A DNA stretch of 64,000 nt. Origin: an uncultured Clostridia bacterium. GTDB taxonomy: Bacteria; Bacillota; Clostridia; Peptostreptococcales; Anaerovoracaceae. The stretch covers positions 1 to 64,000 of the forward strand of contig CAKQMV010000005.1 of assembly GCA_934255135.1 (NCBI GenBank), read 5' to 3'. Positions within the stretch are counted from its first letter, which is position 1. Each line of letters opens with the position of its first letter. The notes below the pieces were generated by a model, which saw nothing but the letters and a program-made list of their open reading frames with translations, was not told where the DNA came from and made no database searches. Below, piece by piece: positions 57,822 through 64,000 of the stretch. A program made the position numbers and the translations under genes.

Positions 57822-58937
57822 ATGGTAAACGAATTACTTAGACAGTTCCATGAGGTTGCAGCTTCACCTAAAGCTCAGATGGATAAATACCTCGCAGAAG
57901 GAAAGAAAGTAGTGCTTACAGCTCCTGTTTACACACCGGAAGAGCTTATTCATTCGATGGGCTTTGTACCATTCGGTGCATGGGGAGCAGATACAGAGAT
58001 TAACAGAGCTAAGGAATACTGCCCGGCGTTCCTGTGCTCAATCGTACAGTCAATTCTAGAACTCGGAATGAATGACGAGTACAAGGGTGCAAGCGCAATC
58101 GTGATTCCATCACTTTGCGACACACTTAAGACTCTCGGAGAGAACTGGAAATATGCTGTTAAGGATATTCCATTCATCCCAATGACATATCCACAGAACA
58201 GAAAGCCTGATTTCGGACTTAAGTTCACAATTGCTGGTTATGAAAAGGTAAAGGGAGAGCTCGAGAAGGTTGGCGGAAGCTATTCAAACGAGGCACTCGC
58301 TGCATCAAACGAGGTTTACAACAGACACAATGCTGCTATGAGAAAGCTTGATGAGGTTCTCGCAGGACACCCTGAGGTAACAGCATCACAGAGAAGTGAC
58401 ATCTTCAAGAGTGCGTTCTTTATGGCTAAGGAAGAGCATACAGAGCTTGTAGAGGAGTTCATCGCTGAGCTCGAGAAGACTCCTGCTGGAGAGGAAAAGC
58501 TTCCTGTAATCGTATCAGGAATCCTGACAGATGCTCCTGGCCTGAACGAAATCTTCGATGACCTCGGAATGCACATCGTAGCAGATGATGTAGCAGCGCA
58601 GTCAAGACAGTACAGAACAGACGTACCTGCAGGAGACGACGCACTTTGCGCACTTGGAAAGAAGTTCCAGGCAATGGACAACTGCTCAGTGCTTTATAAC
58701 AGAGATAAGCCAAGAATTCAGTGGATGGTTGATACAGCCAAGGCTAGAGGGGCAAAGGGAGTAATTGTAGTAATGACTAAGTTCTGCGACCCAGAAGAGT
58801 TTGATTATCCGCTGATCAAGAAGGCATGCGATGCAGCTGATATCCCGGTTGCAATCGTGGAGGTGGATCGCCAGATGGTTCACTTTGAACAGGTAAGAAC
58901 AAATCTCGAGACATTCAGAGATATGTTGACAATGTAG
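57822..58937 (+). CDS. hadC: 2-Hydroxyacyl-CoA dehydratase, beta subunit (HadC-like)
   Basis: 371 residues; partner of HadB. It shows APVYTPEELIHSMGFVPFGAW, KEYCPAFLCSIVQS, PSLCDTLKTLGENW and VMTKFCDPEEFDYP, which carry the cluster cysteines of this subunit family, and the ending EVDRQMVHFEQVRTNLETF. AAGGAGG-like site upstream. Confidence 0.93.
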   Translation: MVNELLRQFHEVAASPKAQMDKYLAEGKKVVLTAPVYTPEELIHSMGFVPFGAWGADTEINRAKEYCPAFLCSIVQSILELGMNDEYKGASAIVIPSLCDTLKTLGENWKYAVKDIPFIPMTYPQNRKPDFGLKFTIAGYEKVKGELEKVGGSYSNEALAASNEVYNRHNAAMRKLDEVLAGHPEVTASQRSDIFKSAFFMAKEEHTELVEEFIAELEKTPAGEEKLPVIVSGILTDAPGLNEIFDDLGMHIVADDVAAQSRQYRTDVPAGDDALCALGKKFQAMDNCSVLYNRDKPRIQWMVDTAKARGAKGVIVVMTKFCDPEEFDYPLIKKACDAADIPVAIVEVDRQMVHFEQVRTNLETFRDMLTM

Positions 58938-58946
58938 GAGGATGAA

Positions 58947-60182
58947 ATGAGCAAGAGACCTTTAGAGGGTGTAAAGGTAGTAGAGCTGGCTACTTTTATC
59001 GCAGCACCATGTACAGCTAGAGTACTTGCAGACCTTGGTGCAGATGTAATCAAGGTTGAGGCACCAATGGGAGACCCACTTCGTTACACAGCAGTTAACG
59101 AGGGAAGACCAATGGATCAGAAGGAGAATACATCATATGACCTCGAGAACGCAGGCAAGAGATGTATCTCACTTAACACAAAGACACAGGAAGGACACGA
59201 CGCTCTAGAGAAGTTGATCTCAGAGGCAGACGTATTCATCACAAATGTAAGACAGAGACCTCTTACTAAGATGGGCTTTGACTGGGAGACACTTCATGCA
59301 AAATATCCTTCACTCGTATTCGGATATGTTTCAGGATACGGCGAGAAGGGTCCAGATAAGGATCTTCCGGGCTTCGATTTCACAGCATTCTATGCTAGAG
59401 GTGGAATCCTCGGACCACTCCGTGACAAGGACAGCGTTCCAATGCTGACAGTTCCTGGATTCGGAGATCACCAGGTATCAATGAACCTTGCAACAGGAAT
59501 CCTTGCTGCACTGTTCAGAGCTAAGATGACTGGCGAGGGTGAGAAGGTAGTAGTATCACTTCTTCACAGTGCTATCTGGGACATCTCACTTGTACTTCAG
59601 GCAAGCCAGTATGGTGCAGATTGCATGCAGTTCCCTCTAAAGAGAAACGAAATTGCTAACCCACTGACAGTATGCTACCTGACTAAGGATGAGAGATGGC
59701 TTCAGATTGCAATGCCTCAGTATGACAGACATTACCCAATCTTCATGGAAGCTGCGGGACATCCTGAGCTTGTAGGTGACCCTAGATTTTACCCACAGGC
59801 TGCACTCCAGGCAAACAAGCCTGAGTTCTACGAAATCCTCGTATCAATCATGGGATCAAAGACTCTCGCTGAGTGGTGCAAGGTAATGGACGAGGCAGAT
59901 CTGCCTTACGCTATCGCACAGAACTGGGACGAGCTCCTTCAGGACAAGCAGGCTTGGGGTTCAGACTGCTTCTATGAGATGGAGTATCCAAACGGTGCGA
60001 AGAGAACTCTCGTAAGACCACCAATGATGTTCGAGGAGTGCGGTCTTCCTCCATATAATAGAGGACCATACCTCGGAGAGCATACAACAGAGATCCTGAA
60101 GGAAGCAGGATACAGCGAGGAAGAGATTGCAGGAATGGTAGACAGCGGAGCAGCTGCACTTATGGATCCTGCACTCGCATAA
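58947..60182 (+). CDS. hadA: Family III CoA-transferase, 2-hydroxyacid CoA transferase (HadA/FldA-like)
   Basis: 411 residues; moves CoA from the enoyl- or saturated acyl-CoA product to the 2-hydroxy acid. CaiB/BaiF fold: KVVELATFIAAPCTARVLADLGADVIKVE by its conserved opening. The likely catalytic Asp is Asp174 in VPGFGDHQVS, consistent with the Asp reported near this position in HadA. In Clostridioides difficile hadA precedes hadI; here it follows hadC. Confidence 0.92.
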   Translation: MSKRPLEGVKVVELATFIAAPCTARVLADLGADVIKVEAPMGDPLRYTAVNEGRPMDQKENTSYDLENAGKRCISLNTKTQEGHDALEKLISEADVFITNVRQRPLTKMGFDWETLHAKYPSLVFGYVSGYGEKGPDKDLPGFDFTAFYARGGILGPLRDKDSVPMLTVPGFGDHQVSMNLATGILAALFRAKMTGEGEKVVVSLLHSAIWDISLVLQASQYGADCMQFPLKRNEIANPLTVCYLTKDERWLQIAMPQYDRHYPIFMEAAGHPELVGDPRFYPQAALQANKPEFYEILVSIMGSKTLAEWCKVMDEADLPYAIAQNWDELLQDKQAWGSDCFYEMEYPNGAKRTLVRPPMMFEECGLPPYNRGPYLGEHTTEILKEAGYSEEEIAGMVDSGAAALMDPALA

Positions 60183-60296
60183 AAGATTACAAATAAGACA
60201 TACTAAGGGCACGACACAAAGTAAGTAATATAAATCAACCAAAGATAACTATTTTCCCTATTTAGAACAAGTATTTATATAAAGGAGATAATCATC

Positions 60297-61304
60297 ATGA
60301 AAATTGCTGCATTTGAAGTTAGACCTGACGAGTTACCTGTAGTAGAGAAACTTTGTGCTGAGATGGGCATCGAAGTTGAATGCACTTCAAAGAACATGGA
60401 TATGTCAACAGTAGAGATGGCTAAGGGTGCTGATGGAATCACAACTCTTGGACAGAGCACATACTCAAAAGAGGTGCTCGATACTCTTAAGGAGTATGGA
60501 GTAAAGGTACTGGCTTCACGTTGTGTTGGATACAATCACATGAACGTTGATTATGCAAGAGAGCTTGGATTCTACCTGACTGCAGGATCATATCTCCCAG
60601 ACGGAGTTGCTGATTTCACAATCATGTCAATCCTCGTTTGCATCAGAAAGTTCAAGAAGGCTCTCAAGAACACTGACGATAACGACTTCACACTGAAAGG
60701 TAAGCAGGGTAGAGAGCTCAGAAGCTTGACAGTTGGTGTTATGGGAACTGGTAAGATCGGACGCGCTGTAATTAAGAGACTCGTAGGCTTCGGTTGCAGA
60801 ATCATCTGCAACGATATCTATGAGAGCGATGAGGTTAAGCAGTATGGTGCTGAGTACGTTGATCTTGACACTCTCTATGCAGAGTCGGATCTGATTACTG
60901 TTCACACTCCACTTCTTCCAAGCACAGTTGGAATGATCAACAAGGATACTCTTGCTAAGATGAAGGATGGCGTAATTCTTATTGGAAATGCAAGAGGAGA
61001 GCTCTTCAACATCGAGGATATCATCGAGGCTATGGAGTCAGAGAAGATTGGCGCAATGTTCATGGACGCATTTCCAGGCGAGACTGGAATCATCCACGAG
61101 ATTCACAACACTGATATCGTAAGAACAGAGGGAATGCCTTGGTTCAGACTTAAGTATCTGAAGTCATTCGTTAACTTCGTTCAGACACCTCATATGGCAT
61201 TCTTCACAGAAGAGGCTGCTGCTCAGATGGTAGAGAGCGGAATCAGAGGAATCTATGAGTGCATCACTAACGGTGAGAGCAAACACGAGATCCCTAAGAA
61301 CTAA
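60297..61304 (+). CDS. ldhA: D-2-hydroxyacid dehydrogenase, (R)-2-hydroxyacid forming
   Basis: 335 residues; reduces a 2-oxo acid to the (R)-2-hydroxy acid with NADH. Rossmann site VGVMGTGKIGRAV, an acidic NAD-specificity residue in CNDIYESDE, and the Arg (NARGEL), Glu (FPGE) and His (TPHMAFFT) catalytic set. The SRCVGYNHMNVDYARELG segment places it near the D-lactate dehydrogenase group. A 114-bp gap with no clear promoter separates it from hadA. The context makes it the first step of the reductive branch. Confidence 0.92.
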   Translation: MKIAAFEVRPDELPVVEKLCAEMGIEVECTSKNMDMSTVEMAKGADGITTLGQSTYSKEVLDTLKEYGVKVLASRCVGYNHMNVDYARELGFYLTAGSYLPDGVADFTIMSILVCIRKFKKALKNTDDNDFTLKGKQGRELRSLTVGVMGTGKIGRAVIKRLVGFGCRIICNDIYESDEVKQYGAEYVDLDTLYAESDLITVHTPLLPSTVGMINKDTLAKMKDGVILIGNARGELFNIEDIIEAMESEKIGAMFMDAFPGETGIIHEIHNTDIVRTEGMPWFRLKYLKSFVNFVQTPHMAFFTEEAAAQMVESGIRGIYECITNGESKHEIPKN

Positions 61305-61350
61305 TCAAACGATATAATCATTTAGTCAGAGTATAAGGAGGACATAATAA

Positions 61351-62493
61351 ATGATTCTAGATAAGAAACATGCCCTTCAGCAGAAGCTCTTCAGAGAGTT
61401 TGCTGAGAATGAATTCACTAAGGAAATTCAGGATGAGCTTGACCAGACACATGAGTTTAACTGGGATATGCACAAGAAGATGGCAAAGTACGGCTTCATG
61501 GGAGTAAAGATTCCTAAGCAGTACGGCGGTACTGGTTCAGACCACCTCACATATGCACTTATGATCGAGGAGCTCGCTAGAGTAGATGCTGTTCTTGCTA
61601 TCTATGCAAACACTTCAAACTCACTCGGTGGTGGACCTATCATGCTTGCTGGTAATGAGGATCAGAAGAAGTTCTACCTCCCACAGGTAGCAAGCGGTGA
61701 GAAGATCATGGTATTCGGTCTTACTGAGCCAGGCGCTGGATCAGATGCTGGTGGTACGACTACTACTGCAATTCCTGATGGCGACGATTACATCATCAAT
61801 GGACGTAAGTGCTTCATTTCAGGCGCACCTATGGCGGACTGGATTGTAATCTTTGCTAAGACTGACCTTACTAAGAAGGGCTCAAGAGGAATCTCAATGT
61901 TCGTTGTTGACATGCATCTCCCAGGCGTATCACTTGGAGCACCTGAGAAGAAGATGGGAATCAATGGATATCCTACTTGCGACGTAGTATTCGAGGATGT
62001 AAGAGTAAGCAAGGATTGCCTTGTTGGACCTCTTAACAAGGGCTTCCAGTACGCTATGAAGACTCTTGACGGCGGAAGACTCGGCGTTGCTGCAATGTCA
62101 GTTGGTGTTGCACAGTCATGTCTTGATGAGGCTGTTAAGTACGCTAAGGAAAGAAAGCAGTTCGGAAGACCTATCGCTGATTTCCAGGGTGTAAGCTTCA
62201 TGATCGCAGAGATGGCAGCAGATGTAGAAGCTGCAAGACAGCTCACTTACCACGCTGCAATGCTTAAGGATCAGAACTCACCAGAGGCAACTAAGGCATG
62301 CTCAATTGCGAAGTACTTCGCTGCAGAGGCTGCTAACAGATGCGCATACAAGGCAGTTCAGATCCACGGCGGATATGGATATATTCAGGAGTACAAGGTT
62401 GAGAGACTCTACAGAGATGCTCGTATCATGAGTATTTTCGAGGGAACAAGCCAGGTACAGCAGATCGTTATTTCAAGTTCACTGCTTAAGTAA
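61351..62493 (+). CDS. acdB: Acyl-CoA dehydrogenase, enoyl-CoA-reducing (AcdB-like)
   Basis: 380 residues; FAD enzyme. Motifs: YGFMGVKIPKQYGGTG, FGLTEPGAGSDAGG, GYGYIQEYKVERLYRDAR and the catalytic Glu in SIFEGTSQVQQ. With the adjacent EtfBA it can form an electron-bifurcating complex that reduces the enoyl-CoA and ferredoxin with NADH, as known for Bcd-EtfAB; bifurcation here is inferred from context. Confidence 0.93.
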   Translation: MILDKKHALQQKLFREFAENEFTKEIQDELDQTHEFNWDMHKKMAKYGFMGVKIPKQYGGTGSDHLTYALMIEELARVDAVLAIYANTSNSLGGGPIMLAGNEDQKKFYLPQVASGEKIMVFGLTEPGAGSDAGGTTTTAIPDGDDYIINGRKCFISGAPMADWIVIFAKTDLTKKGSRGISMFVVDMHLPGVSLGAPEKKMGINGYPTCDVVFEDVRVSKDCLVGPLNKGFQYAMKTLDGGRLGVAAMSVGVAQSCLDEAVKYAKERKQFGRPIADFQGVSFMIAEMAADVEAARQLTYHAAMLKDQNSPEATKACSIAKYFAAEAANRCAYKAVQIHGGYGYIQEYKVERLYRDARIMSIFEGTSQVQQIVISSSLLK

Positions 62494-62513
62494 TTAAAGG
62501 AGGATATGGAAAT

Positions 62514-63314
62514 ATGAAAATCATCGTAACTGTTAAGCAGGTTCCTGATACCTCCGGTAAGGTAGCAGTAAACCCAGATGGAACACTAGATAGAGCGTCA
62601 ATGCAGACAATCATCAACCCAGATGACCTTAATGCAGTTGAGGCAGCTCTTACACTTAAGGATGAGTACGGCTACAAGGTAGTTGCATTCACAATGGGAC
62701 CTGCTCCAGCAGAAGGAATGCTCAGAGAGCTTATGGCTATGGGTGTAGACGAGACAGTTCTCGTTTCAGCAAGAGAGTTCGGCGGATCAGATACTTACGC
62801 AACTTCACAGATTCTTGCAGCAGCAATCGATACTTACGGAGTTGATGACGAGGACATCATTTTTGCCGGAAGACAGGCTATTGACGGAGATACAGCTCAG
62901 GTTGGTCCACAGATCGCAGAGAAGCTTCACCTCCCACAGGTAACATATGCAGGCGACATCAAGAAGGATGGAGATACACTCACTATCCACAGAATGCTTG
63001 AGGATGGTTACATGGTAGTTAAGGTTAAGACTCCTTGCATGGTTACTTGCATCAAGGAGCTCAACGAGCCAAGATACATGTCAGTTAACGGAACTGAGGA
63101 GTGCTGGGATATGCCACTTACAGTAATGGGATATGATGCTCTTAAGGATCATGATCTCATCGACGCTACTACTATCGGACTTAAGGGTTCTCCAACTAAC
63201 ATCTACAAGTCATTCACTCCACCACAGAAGGGTGTTGGAATGATGCTTGAGGGTGCAGGCAAAGAGACTACAGACAAGCTTGCAGGAATTCTTGCTGGCA
63301 AGCACATTATCTAG
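62514..63314 (+). CDS. etfB: Electron transfer flavoprotein subunit beta
   Basis: 266 residues. MKIIVTVKQVPDTSGKVAVNPDGTLDR in its opening, the GRQAIDGDTAQVGPQIAE signature and AMP/FAD-binding DLNAVEAALTLKD. Gene order acdB-etfB-etfA is the usual one for bifurcating dehydrogenases. AAAGGAGG precedes the ATG. Confidence 0.96.
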   Translation: MKIIVTVKQVPDTSGKVAVNPDGTLDRASMQTIINPDDLNAVEAALTLKDEYGYKVVAFTMGPAPAEGMLRELMAMGVDETVLVSAREFGGSDTYATSQILAAAIDTYGVDDEDIIFAGRQAIDGDTAQVGPQIAEKLHLPQVTYAGDIKKDGDTLTIHRMLEDGYMVVKVKTPCMVTCIKELNEPRYMSVNGTEECWDMPLTVMGYDALKDHDLIDATTIGLKGSPTNIYKSFTPPQKGVGMMLEGAGKETTDKLAGILAGKHII

Positions 63315-63329
63315 GAAGGAGAACTAACA

Positions 63330-64000
63330 ATGACATACAATAGTGCAGATATTGCTGCTTTCAAGAATGTATGGGTATTCTGTGAGCAGCGTCAGGGCGT
63401 AATGATGCCTACAACATATGAGCTTATTTCAGAGGGCCGTAAGCTCGCTGACGAGCTCGGAGTAGAGCTTTGCGGAGTTCTCCTTGGAGACAACGTTGAT
63501 GAGCTTGCTCCAACACTTGGTGGATACGGTGCTGACAAGGTTTATGTTTGCAACAGCCCACTTCTTAAAAACTATACAACTGAGGGATACACTAAGGTTA
63601 TCGCTGATGTTACAAGAGCGTACAAGCCTGAGATCATGCTTGTAGGAGCTTCAAACATCGGAAGAGACCTTGCTCCAAGATGCGCTGCAAGACTTCACAC
63701 TGGTCTTTGCGCAGACTGTACTCACCTCGATGTTGATCTTAACGGATACATTGAGTTCCTGAGATCAGGATCATCACTCGATGTTGATGGAATGAATTTT
63801 GAGACAAAGCTCTTTGATGTTAACACTAACCTCAAGATGACTAGACCTGCTTTTGGTGGACACCTTATGGCTACAATCGTATGCCCAAGATTCCGTCCTG
63901 CAATGGCTACAGTAAGACCTGGAGTTATGAAGAAGAGACCTTTCGACGAGGAAGGCGTAAAGAAGGTGGAGATTATTTATCCGGAGTTCTCACTCACTGA
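63330..64000 (+). CDS. etfA: Electron transfer flavoprotein subunit alpha, N-terminal part
   Basis: The first 223 codons are inside the window; the gene continues beyond it. The translation opens MTYNSADIAAFKNVWVFCEQ and contains VGASNIGRDLAPRCAARLHTGL and GGHLMATIVCPRFRPAMATV, the EtfA domain I motif. No N-terminal ferredoxin domain is fused. GAAGGAG precedes the ATG, 15 bp after etfB. Confidence 0.95.
   Translation, partial: MTYNSADIAAFKNVWVFCEQRQGVMMPTTYELISEGRKLADELGVELCGVLLGDNVDELAPTLGGYGADKVYVCNSPLLKNYTTEGYTKVIADVTRAYKPEIMLVGASNIGRDLAPRCAARLHTGLCADCTHLDVDLNGYIEFLRSGSSLDVDGMNFETKLFDVNTNLKMTRPAFGGHLMATIVCPRFRPAMATVRPGVMKKRPFDEEGVKKVEIIYPEFSLT

Overview
The window looks like a chromosomal segment of an anaerobic, amino-acid-fermenting Firmicute of class Clostridia. 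The evidence is the Firmicutes-type order of the S10-spc-alpha ribosomal cluster, purine-rich Shine-Dalgarno sites, a short SRP RNA, tandem glycine and c-di-GMP-I riboswitches, and a reductive Stickland (2-hydroxyacyl-CoA dehydratase) operon. A member of the Anaerovoracaceae / Clostridiales family XIII (Mogibacterium or Eubacterium brachy-like) would fit, but that placement is inference without a database search.

Layout. 1-120 is the end of an rRNA operon (5S) and its terminator. 147-5883 carries a NusG-II/Gx-transporter pair, a GntR/MocR regulator that has lost its PLP lysine, BirA, a SurE-isochorismatase fusion and an OFA-type MFS carrier. 5956-15011 is a divergent pair: a SnoaL-LytTR regulator and a 2,663-residue secreted multidomain surface protein. 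15258-30936 is the complete S10-spc-alpha ribosomal supercluster (rpsJ to rplQ with secY, adk, map, infA, rpmJ, rpoA), with two structured leaders. 30992-34465 has SRP RNA, dnaX, ybaB, recR and a YbaK-type deacylase. 34639-38670 has an NSS amino-acid carrier and a polar amino-acid ABC transporter. 38718-45728 is the glycine-riboswitch-controlled gcvT-gcvH-gcvPA-gcvPB-lplA-lpdA operon. 45613-46642 is a gene-poor stretch dense in repeats and palindromes. 46608-49157 is a c-di-GMP-riboswitch-controlled surface protein. 49181-55413 has membrane-linked MerR and XRE regulators, a DMT exporter, YlmH, BioY and a threonine aldolase. 55655-64000 is the operon hadI-hadB-hadC-hadA-ldhA-acdB-etfB-etfA, cut by the window end.

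How it fits together. The cell takes up amino acids (NSS and ABC carriers), splits threonine to glycine (aldolase), oxidises glycine (gcv, with its own lipoyl ligase and dihydrolipoyl dehydrogenase) and disposes of electrons by reducing 2-oxo acids from leucine or aromatic amino acids to saturated carboxylates (had/ldhA/acdB/etf). Biotin appears to be imported (BioY) and attached (BirA). The two large surface proteins share a C-terminal module but are wired to different signals: a LytTR regulator for one and c-di-GMP for the other. The first also contains a G8 tract that could make it phase-variable.

The most unusual items are two 78-bp elements with identical palindrome geometry, a 177-nt inverted repeat whose right arm recurs 772 bp away, a leader element duplicated across the S10 promoter, the SurE-isochorismatase fusion and the Lys-less MocR regulator. 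I did not recognise a CRISPR array, prophage or insertion-sequence transposase.
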